NCBI RefSeq assembly: GCF_012290005.1
Contig: NZ_JAAXMS010000009.1
Coordinates: 124,001-188,000 of the forward strand
Direction of reading: 5' to 3'
Source: Crateriforma spongiae
GTDB taxonomy: Bacteria > Planctomycetota > Planctomycetia > Pirellulales > Pirellulaceae
Length of the DNA: 64,000 nt
Of the stretch, positions 56,621 through 64,000 are shown piece by piece. The notes beneath the pieces were generated by a model, which saw nothing but the letters and a program-made list of their open reading frames with translations, was not told the DNA's origin and did no database searches. Both the position numbers and the translations under genes were made by a program. Numbering within the stretch: the first letter of the stretch is position 1; each line of letters opens with the position of its first letter.

Positions 56621-57676
56621 TCAGGCGGCACGTCGCTGTGGCCGCTCGTCCCCAGAGCGATTCGCCTGGGTCCTGGCCGGCTTTGCAATTCCTGGCGGTA
56701 CGGACGGGTCGGCCGACAACGGGTCGGCCGATCCGACGGGCTGAATGACCGCATCGGGATCCGTCTTGGGGGCGCGGACCTGTTGGGCATAGTGGATTGA
56801 CATCAACAGGTACTGTTCCAGTCGCACATGCAGAGGCACTCGTGCGCGGGAGGACATCTTGGCATAGCTGACCAATTCCCGCAGCGTCGGCTTTTCGATC
56901 GTGCGAAACTCTCTGGGCAACAGGTACCCCAACGACGGCACGTCGTACCCCATGCGATCGATGTAGTGGGCGATCAATCGATTCAGCTTCAGCGCGTGAA
57001 CCAGTTTTTGAGCGGCGTCGAATCGTTTCCGCGCATGGTGATTCTGGTCGTGAATCCGATAGTTCACCAGCGGCATGTCCAAGTGATACTTGTGACCGCC
57101 GGCCAAGGAAGCACCGAACACCAAGACGTCGTCGGCACGAGTCACCCAGTCGTCTTCGTGCGGATAGGGCAGGATCTTTCGCAACAAATCCGTCTTCATT
57201 GACAAACAGGATGTCGGGTTGCCGATCCACGACCGGTTGAAGACGGATGCGAGTGCACTTAGCCCTCGATCGCGGGTCGGTTTCACACGACGTTTCACAT
57301 TGCGGACGTTTCCGATTTCACGGAAGCCGACGCTTAAAAAGTTGACGTCGGGGCGTTGCCGATAGATGGCTCCACATCGATCGACCAGATCGGGATCAAA
57401 GATGTCGTCGGCGTCCAGAAAGAACACAACATCGCCCGTGATCAGCGGACAACCGTGATGAAAGCAAGACAGCTGCCCCGCCTGTCGCTTGCCCAAAATC
57501 TCGACCGTCCCCTGACCGGCAAACTCGCGTCTCAGGGCTTCCAGGGACCCGTCGGTCGATCCGTCGTCGACCACGATAATCTCGTGGAACGGGATCGTCT
57601 GCTCCAGGGCACTCCGCACCGCCTGTCCGACATAACGAACGTAGTTGTGGCTGTTGATCAGACAGCTGGCTCTCAT
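56621..57676 (-). CDS. family 2 glycosyltransferase, paralogue A
   Basis: The product has 351 residues. The GT2 signature is IIVVDDGSTDGSLEALR and VFFLDADDIFDPDL, with GNPTSCLSM and TRADDVLVFGAS further on. The Asp of RADDVLV replaces the usual ED motif. A basic, proline-rich tail ends in RPQRRAA. It is clearly paralogous to the gene at 58865, sharing the same motifs in the same order. A GGGGAG site precedes the start by 9 bases. It is cytoplasmic and without membrane helices. Confidence 0.87.
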   Translation of the reverse strand: MRASCLINSHNYVRYVGQAVRSALEQTIPFHEIIVVDDGSTDGSLEALRREFAGQGTVEILGKRQAGQLSCFHHGCPLITGDVVFFLDADDIFDPDLVDRCGAIYRQRPDVNFLSVGFREIGNVRNVKRRVKPTRDRGLSALASVFNRSWIGNPTSCLSMKTDLLRKILPYPHEDDWVTRADDVLVFGASLAGGHKYHLDMPLVNYRIHDQNHHARKRFDAAQKLVHALKLNRLIAHYIDRMGYDVPSLGYLLPREFRTIEKPTLRELVSYAKMSSRARVPLHVRLEQYLLMSIHYAQQVRAPKTDPDAVIQPVGSADPLSADPSVPPGIAKPARTQANRSGDERPQRRAA

Positions 57677-57908
57677 GCTTCGAAGCTCCCCTCGCGGCGT
57701 CGGACCACCCCGCCGGCTGGCTGCCGTCGACGCGGAAGGTCTTCCAGAGACGTTCCGGCGTCACAGCCATCGATCGACAAGGCTTTCCAAACCGGTATCG
57801 CCGGAACGGCCAAGAAACTTCAGCAGAATCCCCATCTTTGGGGTGAACCGGAAGCGAATATGGGCCATGCGTGCAAGTTTTGCACGGCCGCAAAAAAGCC
57901 CGAAAACA

Positions 57909-58859
57909 TTATGCGGCGCGGCGTTGGGCGGGCCAGCGAACCAAACGTTTGCCGGTACGTCGCAGATGACGCCAATAGGAACGCTGCTGCAACAGAACAG
58001 GATGTCCCGTGGCCAATTTTGCCAACTTCCGAAACTTGATCGTCGCACTTTCCTCACGCTGCAGAATCATGGCCCGTTCCATCGCGTTGAGCGCGATCAT
58101 ACGTTCCCGATCCTGAGAATCGATCCGCGGATCGGGACGCTGTAAATACGGGTCGACAATCGCCATCAGTTCCAATCGGGTCTGATCGATCTGCGATGTT
58201 TTTTGGGCACCGTGGATGCGAAATGCCGACAGCGGTTGATCGATATGGTGAATCCGCATGCCGGCGTCAAAGCCGCGAAGCCAGTAGTCGAAATCCATCG
58301 CATAGTGTCGCGACTCGTCAAATCCGCCCAGTTGCCGGGACAGTCGTCGCGTCCAAAAAACTTCGGGCTGGACGAAGTTGCGATTGTCGAAATAGCGGAG
58401 CCAATGCTGCCAAAGATCCAGCATTTCCGCAAAGCTTGTGATGGTGGCGGTTTGCGGACGAATCAATTCCCCCGCTTCGTCGACATGATGGCAGGTGCCG
58501 AAGATGAAATCACGCCGTGGATCGGCTTCCCAAGCATCCACGACCGCTTCGAAAGCACCGGGCAGGTAATAATCGTCGCTGTTGATGTACGCCAACAGAT
58601 CGCCGTCACAACGCTGGAACCCCTTGTTGATCGCGTGCGTTTGTCCACGATCCGGTTCACTGCACCAACCGGCAAGTTCGCTTTCGTACCGGCCAATGAC
58701 ATCGACGGTGTGGTCAGTGCTGCCGCCATCAATGACGAAGTACTGCAAGTCGAACCGGCTGCCGCGTCCGGCCTGGGACAAAACGCTGCGAATGGTTTGT
58801 TCCAGAAATTCTGCCTGATTGAACGACGGCGTCACGATGCTGATCAAGGGCCGCTTCAT
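57909..58859 (-). CDS. family 2 glycosyltransferase
   Basis: The product has 316 residues from the ATG at 58859, 5 bases after the upstream glycosyltransferase stop. Motifs are LISIVTPSFNQAEFLEQTI, FVIDGGSTDHTVDVI, DLLAYINSDDYYLPGAFEAV and the acceptor-side RHYAMDFDYWLRGF. This subfamily typically adds sugars to lipid- or O-antigen-like acceptors. The frame extends to 59189, but that part overlaps the upstream gene. It ends in RRAA, with a TAA stop. A 232-base gap follows before the next gene. Confidence 0.88.
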   Translation of the reverse strand: MKRPLISIVTPSFNQAEFLEQTIRSVLSQAGRGSRFDLQYFVIDGGSTDHTVDVIGRYESELAGWCSEPDRGQTHAINKGFQRCDGDLLAYINSDDYYLPGAFEAVVDAWEADPRRDFIFGTCHHVDEAGELIRPQTATITSFAEMLDLWQHWLRYFDNRNFVQPEVFWTRRLSRQLGGFDESRHYAMDFDYWLRGFDAGMRIHHIDQPLSAFRIHGAQKTSQIDQTRLELMAIVDPYLQRPDPRIDSQDRERMIALNAMERAMILQREESATIKFRKLAKLATGHPVLLQQRSYWRHLRRTGKRLVRWPAQRRAA

Positions 58860-58864
58860 GGATC

Positions 58865-59875
58865 TCAGGCCGCCTTGACGTTCGATTGGGAAGTGCCTGT
58901 CGCGTTTGCGTGGCGAGGTGCTTCGGTCACCGCCAAGTCGGGTTCGACCGCCGGCGGTGTGGCTTTGCGACGCCGATATTCTTTGGCGTAATGCAACACC
59001 ATGTTCAGGGCGTAATCCAAGCGTGTGGACCAGGGCAGGCGACCGCGGCCCAGCATCCGCAGGTAGCTCCGCAGTTCTTTTGAAGACGGACGTTCGCAGG
59101 TGCGGAACTCTCGATGCAGCAGGTACGCGATGCTGTCGCGATTCACCCTCGCGGCACGCAAGTACCAATTCACCATTCGTTCCACGCAAAGGGCGTATCG
59201 CATTTTTCCGACCGCATCCAGTCGCTTTCCGGCAAAGTGATTGCGGTCATGAATGCGATATTCGACCAGCGGCAATTCCAGGTGATACTTGTCGGCCCCC
59301 ATGATGGACGACCCCAGCACCAAAACGTCATCGGCACGCGTCTGCCAATCCGATTCGTCGGGATAGGGCAGTACTTTTTGGGCCATCGTTCGGCGCATCG
59401 ACAGACACGACGTCGGGTTTCCGATCCAACAGCGATGCAGGGCCGCCGATGCAACACTGATGCCACGTCGACGAGATCCCGATGCGGGCGGATGCCAGCC
59501 TTCGATCGCACCAAACCGCCGGTACCCCGTACTGACGAAACCGATTTCGGGCCGCCGCCGATACAGATCCGTCACCCGCTGCAGCATTTCCGGGGCATAG
59601 CGATCGTCGGCGTCCAAAAAGAACAACAAATCGCCTCGAGATTCGGCCAATCCGACGTGAAAACACGACAGCTGACCGGCCTGAGGTTTGGCAATCAAAC
59701 GCACCTTGGCATGGCCGCCATAGTCCTTACGGATGCGATCCACTGAACCATCCGATGATCCGTCGTCGACCACGATCACTTCGTTAAACGGTTTCGACTG
59801 TGCCAGCGCACTATCGATCGCTTCACCGACATAGTCGACGTAGTTGTGGCAGTTGATCAGACAGGAGGAACGCAT
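58865..59875 (-). CDS. family 2 glycosyltransferase, paralogue B
   Basis: The product has 336 residues from the ATG at 59875. Its motif order copies paralogue A at 56621: SSCLINCHNYVDYVGEAI against its ASCLINSHNYVRYVGQAV, then VVDDGSSDGS, LLFFLDADDRYAPEM, GNPTSCLSM and TRADDVLVLGSSI. The pair is therefore a tandem-type duplication with another GT2 gene between them. The tail ends in SNVKAA. No strong ribosome-binding site is seen. Confidence 0.87.
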   Translation of the reverse strand: MRSSCLINCHNYVDYVGEAIDSALAQSKPFNEVIVVDDGSSDGSVDRIRKDYGGHAKVRLIAKPQAGQLSCFHVGLAESRGDLLFFLDADDRYAPEMLQRVTDLYRRRPEIGFVSTGYRRFGAIEGWHPPASGSRRRGISVASAALHRCWIGNPTSCLSMRRTMAQKVLPYPDESDWQTRADDVLVLGSSIMGADKYHLELPLVEYRIHDRNHFAGKRLDAVGKMRYALCVERMVNWYLRAARVNRDSIAYLLHREFRTCERPSSKELRSYLRMLGRGRLPWSTRLDYALNMVLHYAKEYRRRKATPPAVEPDLAVTEAPRHANATGTSQSNVKAA

Positions 59876-60242
59876 GAATCGGCTCGAAAGGATGTGTGGG
59901 CCGACGATGCTGTCGACCAACGGATTTCCTGTTCGCACGCGACCCTATCGAATTTCCACCGTCGGTGGCCAGAGTGTTTTTTGGCCCCCTGAGGTGCATC
60001 GCCGCGACAGAGGGCGCATCGTCGCGACAGAACGATCGCGGGCGACTCAGATGCAAGCGTGAGCTGATCACCTGCCCGCAACATCATCTGCCCGCGACGA
60101 AATCGCCCGCCCATCAAACGACGTTGACTTCGGTCGGCGGGTCCCCCTATGGATGTTGTCGGTGTGCGGAAAGCTCCGCTGCCAACTTCGCAACGTTCCC
60201 GGCTGTCCGCCGTCGAAGCGCCCTGAAGGGAGTCGCTAACTC
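59876..60242. other. 367-bp intergenic region between divergent glycosyltransferase groups
   Basis: It separates the minus-strand group (59875 downward) from the plus-strand gene at 60243. It likely holds the promoters for both directions of the cluster. I see no RNA gene, terminator or reliable small ORF. Confidence 0.45.
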
Positions 60243-61439
60243 GTGTCACGACTAAAAATTTTGGCGGTCATCCCCCATTTGATCCGGCCCAGCGAAGTTT
60301 GGATGTATCGCCAATTGCAGGTCTTTCGCCACCAAGATTTGCACATCATTGCCGGGCATCGACATCGGCACGAACAATTCGATCTGACCGGGATCCCGAT
60401 CACAACGGTGCCCGAATCGATGAACAGCCCGCTGCGTGGATTACGCCGGCATTGGGACCGGATTCGATTTCCCGGCATGCAAGGCACACGATACGGTCAG
60501 CATCAACGGCAATGGTTTCGGGAACAGGTCTGCCGCATTCGACCGGATGCCATTCATTGCCAATACGGAACGGTGGGGCTTTCAACGCTGGACGCTGTCG
60601 CCGGACTGAACATCCCTGTCTTTGTCCAATTCAACGGCGACGGACTATCTTGTTTAGTCCATCGACGACGCGGACGCGAACGAATGGTGCGGTCCATCGG
60701 CAACTTTGCGGGATTGATCACGGTTGCCCGATATCAACAACAATGGCTGCTGCGTCGCGGGGCCACCCCCGAACATGTCGCCTTGATTCCTTATGGCGCA
60801 CCTTTAGAACCCGACGCGACGTCGATTCGTCCCCAACGATCGAACTGTCAGTTTCTGGCGGTCGGTCGTTTGTGCGAAATGAAGTCGCCGCTGAACTTGA
60901 TCCGTGCTTTTGCTTTATGCCAAAGCCTGCACCCGGCCAGCCGATTGACCATCATCGGCGATGGACCAATGCGTGGTGAGACCGAAAACCTCATTCAGCG
61001 TCTGGGTTTGAAAGATCACGTCACGTTGCAGGGCGTCCAACCGGCCGAGGTCGTTCGACGCCAGATGTTGCAAGCGGACGTGTTTGTTCAGCACAGTGTG
61101 ACGGCAGCCAACGGAATGATGGAAGGATGGCCCGTCGCCATCGGCGAAGCAATGTCACGCGGATTGCCGGTCGTCGCCACACGACATGCGGGGATTTGCG
61201 AACAAGTGACCCAAGACGTCAATGGATATCTGTGCGACGAATTCGATTGGTCGGACATGGGACGCTGTATGGCCGACCTGGCCGGCAATGCGATGAAACG
61301 CCAGACCTTCGGACGCCAAGCCCTGCGTCTGTCGCTGGATGCTCGCGTCCAAACGCACACTCAGCTGGACTTCATCCGCAAACGTCTGGGTGTCTCCCGT
61401 CAATCCCAGCGTCCATCCACACTACAACAAGCGGCGTGA
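60243..61439 (+). CDS. GT4-family glycosyltransferase
   Basis: The product has 398 residues. The start is a GTG at 60243 (MSRLKILAVIPHLIRPSEVW). The GT-B fold is shown by VAGLNIPVFVQFNGDG, the linker CQFLAVGRLCEMKSPLNLIRAF, and the C-terminal donor site with GMMEGWPVAIGEAMSRGLPVVAT. The Glu of EGWPVAIGEA is the nucleotide-sugar-contacting residue of this family. It has no membrane segment. It ends in TLQQAA, and the next gene starts 16 bases later on the same strand. Confidence 0.9.
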   Translation: MSRLKILAVIPHLIRPSEVWMYRQLQVFRHQDLHIIAGHRHRHEQFDLTGIPITTVPESMNSPLRGLRRHWDRIRFPGMQGTRYGQHQRQWFREQVCRIRPDAIHCQYGTVGLSTLDAVAGLNIPVFVQFNGDGLSCLVHRRRGRERMVRSIGNFAGLITVARYQQQWLLRRGATPEHVALIPYGAPLEPDATSIRPQRSNCQFLAVGRLCEMKSPLNLIRAFALCQSLHPASRLTIIGDGPMRGETENLIQRLGLKDHVTLQGVQPAEVVRRQMLQADVFVQHSVTAANGMMEGWPVAIGEAMSRGLPVVATRHAGICEQVTQDVNGYLCDEFDWSDMGRCMADLAGNAMKRQTFGRQALRLSLDARVQTHTQLDFIRKRLGVSRQSQRPSTLQQAA

Positions 61440-61455
61440 CCCCAGGATCTGACAC

Positions 61456-62364
61456 GTGCACACGATCATTTTGCCGTATTACTGTGAAGAGGAAGTCGAA
61501 CGTTACACGTCGATCCTCCGTCACATGCAGTCTTTTGGGCCTTCGCGGGTGGAATTTCGCTTCCTGTTGGCGGCCAGTCCAAAGACGTCCGCCAGCGATC
61601 GCTTGTACAAAGCGGCATCAGCCGTTGCTCCGGTGCAACACTTTGAATGCCCTAGCCAAGTCTTTGGTTATCCCGAAGGTCCCTCCGCAATGTTCTGGGA
61701 CTGCATGGACCATCTTGCAAAGCAGGCCGGTGACGGATTCGCCCTGTGGCTGGAATCGGACATGTGCCCGGTCCGTCCCGACTGGGTCGAACGGTTGGAC
61801 TCGCAATGGCGACAGTGTGGCGACGTCTTGGTGATGGGCACAGTCATTCCACACACCAATCGCCTGATCCGAAAAACTCGCTGGACCTGGCGGGGGCGTC
61901 GGCACCATCACGTTCATGTGCCCTGGATCGGCCAACACGTCAACGGCGGCGCCTGTTATCGAAACGATCTGGTTCGCCATATGCCCGACGATCATCGTGA
62001 AGGAATTTTTGACACCCGACTTGGCCAGATTCTGGCAACCACCGGTGGCTATGCCGACACGCCCAGCATCCGCCTGACCACCGAGCAGCGGCTTGCGATG
62101 GACCTTGAAGACCCCAATGTCGTTTTGGTGCACGGATACTTGCAAGCCAAGGACCCGTTCATCGATTGGTGCACCGGCCGAAAACCGATCCCGAGACCAT
62201 CGGCGGCGCCAGACGGTCCCGACACCATTCGACGAACCGTCGATTCGTGCCCCAGGCGTCTTCACTTGGATGCGACGTTTGCCATCAAAGATCGCACGCC
62301 CGCGGTGCTGACGGTCTATCACCGCAACGCTTCGATGCCCCATCCACAGTCTCAAGCCGCGTAG
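61456..62364 (+). CDS. putative glycosyltransferase-like protein, GT-A-like
   Basis: The product has 302 residues. The start is a GTG 16 bases after the GT4 gene. The GT-A-like pattern is suggested by HTIILPYYCEEEVERYTSI and the acidic motif LWLESDMCPVRPDW, resembling a DxD site. NGGACYRNDLVRH and GIFDTRLGQILAT follow. It is not confidently placed in a family. The end is HPQSQAA. Its position inside the cluster supports a role in glycan transfer. Confidence 0.65.
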   Translation: MHTIILPYYCEEEVERYTSILRHMQSFGPSRVEFRFLLAASPKTSASDRLYKAASAVAPVQHFECPSQVFGYPEGPSAMFWDCMDHLAKQAGDGFALWLESDMCPVRPDWVERLDSQWRQCGDVLVMGTVIPHTNRLIRKTRWTWRGRRHHHVHVPWIGQHVNGGACYRNDLVRHMPDDHREGIFDTRLGQILATTGGYADTPSIRLTTEQRLAMDLEDPNVVLVHGYLQAKDPFIDWCTGRKPIPRPSAAPDGPDTIRRTVDSCPRRLHLDATFAIKDRTPAVLTVYHRNASMPHPQSQAA

Positions 62365-62562
62365 CCTCTGTTCGGCTTCCATCGGCAAGGGCACCATCAG
62401 GACAACGATACCGGTCGGGAAATTCCTGGCCTACAATCGTCACAACCCAAAGAAACGATTCGTACGCCCGAGAAGTTGGTGCAACGTTTCTTGAATTCGC
62501 CCGCCTTCGTACTAGCGTGATGGCCAGAAGCGTTCTTGCCCTCTTCGCTATCAGGCCCCCCG

Positions 62563-64000
62563 ATGCCCCGCCGCTCACGCCGTCAGAGTTTCCGTCCAGG
62601 AAGCGGTCCGTCCCGCTGGTCCCTCGCCTCTTTGGAACCACGATTGATGTTGGCCGCCGACGCGGGCGTCGCCGCTGCGGCACCAATCTCCGGCTCAGTA
62701 GCCGTGGAAACAGTGGCCAACAAAGTCGACGCGACGTCGCGAAGTAGCTGCGAACACCTCGTGTTGATCGATAGCGAGATCACCGATCTTTCCCAATGGG
62801 AATCGGCGCTGCCCGAGACGGCTGAGATAGCTGTGCTGCAACCGGGCGCAGATCCGATTGATCAGATCAGCCAAATTCTTTCCCAACGCCGCGACATCCG
62901 ATCGCTGCATGTCATTAGCCATGGAAGTGTCGGACAAGTTCGATTGGCCGGCCAGTCCATCGATCAACAGACCCTCACGATCCAGCAAGAACAGATTCGC
63001 CACTGGCGTTCTGCGTTTGCGAACGATGCCGACCTGTTGCTTTACGGATGCGACGTGGCTGGTGGACCCGAAGGGAAATCGTTCGCGCGGATGCTGTCAC
63101 GGTTGGCCGGTGTCGATGTCGCAGCTTCCGACGATGCGACAGGCAACACGAGCGAGAATTTGGCGGCGGCCGATTGGGACCTCGAGTTCACCGTCGGCGA
63201 CGTTCGTTTTGCCACCTTGTTGAACCGACAGGCGTTGTCCGGAATCCGCGAGCACCTTGGGATCGAAATTTGGGCCGCCGGCGAAACCACCGATGAACTG
63301 ATGGAACTGGAGATCGATGGTCAAGTCGTCGACAGTTGGTTCGTCCGGGACACCAACGCCAATGACGGCACCTTCCTGCCGTACTACTACAACGTTGACG
63401 GAATTTCACCCGATCAAATTCGAATCAACTTTGTTAACGACTTCTATGATCCCGCCTCGGGAACCGACCGCAACTTACGTGTCGACAAAATCGTGGTTGA
63501 CGGGATCACTTACGAGACCGAAGCCCCCAGTGTTTATTCGACGGGGACTTGGCAGCCTGACACCGGCGTGACGCCCGGCAATCGACAAAGCGAGTACCTG
63601 ACGAATAACGGGTATTTCCAATTCGCGTCCGACGGTGGCGGCACGTCCACGATCACCACGATTGAAATCGACGCCTTCGGTGAAACAGGCGACGAAGCGA
63701 TGCAGTTGATTGTCAAAGACGAAGTCGTTTGGACGTACTTGAACGTGCCGACCGGCGGCACCACTTACAGCTACGACTATTACGGTGATGTCACGCCCGG
63801 CGACGTTCGTGTGGCCTTCATCGGTGCAGTCTATCAGCCCGAATTTGGCTATGACCAGAACTTACGAGTTGATCGCATTCGCATCGACGGTGAATCATTC
63901 GAATCAGAATCGGCATCCACTTACAGCACTGGCACCTACGTCAACGGCCAGGGAATCATTCCCGGCAACTGGCGCAGCGACATCCTTCATGACAACGGCT
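62563..64000 (+). CDS. N-terminal part of a giant exported surface protein with LEPR motif, DUF4347 and xylan-binding-like modules
   Basis: The frame opens at ATG 62563 and stays open to the window end, giving 479 codons of an incomplete protein. A basic start (MPRRSRRQSF) leads to LEPRLMLAAD at residues 24-33, the LEPR motif of planctomycete exported proteins. DUF4347 runs from about residue 65 to 230, with HVISHGS (His120) and LYGCDVAGG (Cys163). Two modules follow at about 234-325 and 360-460. Their signature DRNLRVDKIVVDGITYE and DQNLRVDRIRIDGESFE resembles calcium-dependent xylan-binding domains. There is no canonical signal peptide; the LEPR region probably replaces it. It is 198 bases downstream of the glycosyltransferase cluster. 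Confidence 0.88.
   Translation, partial: MPRRSRRQSFRPGSGPSRWSLASLEPRLMLAADAGVAAAAPISGSVAVETVANKVDATSRSSCEHLVLIDSEITDLSQWESALPETAEIAVLQPGADPIDQISQILSQRRDIRSLHVISHGSVGQVRLAGQSIDQQTLTIQQEQIRHWRSAFANDADLLLYGCDVAGGPEGKSFARMLSRLAGVDVAASDDATGNTSENLAAADWDLEFTVGDVRFATLLNRQALSGIREHLGIEIWAAGETTDELMELEIDGQVVDSWFVRDTNANDGTFLPYYYNVDGISPDQIRINFVNDFYDPASGTDRNLRVDKIVVDGITYETEAPSVYSTGTWQPDTGVTPGNRQSEYLTNNGYFQFASDGGGTSTITTIEIDAFGETGDEAMQLIVKDEVVWTYLNVPTGGTTYSYDYYGDVTPGDVRVAFIGAVYQPEFGYDQNLRVDRIRIDGESFESESASTYSTGTYVNGQGIIPGNWRSDILHDNG

Noticed and set aside
56409-57230. Minus-strand frame of 273 residues overlapping the GT2 gene
   Set aside because: It is a shifted frame over a clear GT2 coding region, with Arg/Ser-rich shadow composition.
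62166-62747. Plus-strand frame of 193 residues spanning the end of the last glycosyltransferase gene and the start of the surface-protein gene
   Set aside because: It is out of frame with both real genes and has Arg/Pro-rich shadow composition.

Overview
The window looks like chromosome from a planctomycete of the Pirellulaceae / Rhodopirellula type. The evidence is the combination of moderately GC-rich DNA, a DUF1592-type cytochrome/DUF1552 gene pair, an SHD1-domain repeat protein, a Tat-exported DUF1080 and sugar-isomerase-like set, a sulfatase, and a large exported protein opening with an LEPR motif and a DUF4347 domain. I found no rRNA, tRNA, CRISPR array, insertion sequence or phage genes. 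Both strands are densely coded and most gaps are short.

Layout. 0-18.3 kb: M28 peptidase, pyruvate:ferredoxin oxidoreductase, oligopeptidase F, DNA glycosylase, an ECF-like sigma factor, a sulfatase, a thioredoxin-like exported protein, a CHAT-like protein that has lost its catalytic pair, a methyltransferase, a kinase-like protein with a broken catalytic loop, and a GrpB-family protein. 18.4-28.3 kb: an acidic exported protein with ten 57-bp tandem repeats and a C-terminal SHD1 domain, then a haem-binding sensor kinase coupled to RNase HI, gyrB and a DUF255 protein. 28.3-41.4 kb: a HerA-like ATPase, two purine nucleoside phosphorylases around a DUF1080 protein, a split glutamate-synthase-like pair, NAD synthetase coupled to a TIM-barrel protein, a GspF-like membrane protein, and a histidine kinase with a small divergent gene. 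41.4-52.4 kb: DUF2461, the DUF1552/DUF1592 pair, serine acetyltransferase, a cysteine-rich lipoprotein, a second topoisomerase B subunit and a GH5 glycosidase. 52.6-62.4 kb: nine glycosyltransferase-like genes. 62.56 kb to the end: the N-terminus of a giant surface protein that runs off the window.

How the parts work together. The left three quarters is mainly housekeeping metabolism mixed with planctomycete-specific exported proteins. The right end is a glycan-building locus next to a surface-protein gene. It has glycosyltransferases of several folds but no polymerase, flippase or nucleotide-sugar genes, so it probably supplies part of a larger surface-glycan or protein-glycosylation pathway.

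The most striking signal is that all nine proteins of the glycosyltransferase cluster end in Ala-Ala, although their folds and sequences differ and they lie on both strands. Outside the cluster only two other proteins in the window, encoded by one divergent pair, do so. A shared C-terminal degron or targeting tag is a testable explanation. Other unusual points are two families whose catalytic residues are lost (kinase and CHAT), a glutamate-synthase-like FMN subunit without its iron-sulphur cysteines, and a pair of nucleoside phosphorylases that differ at the base-specificity residue.
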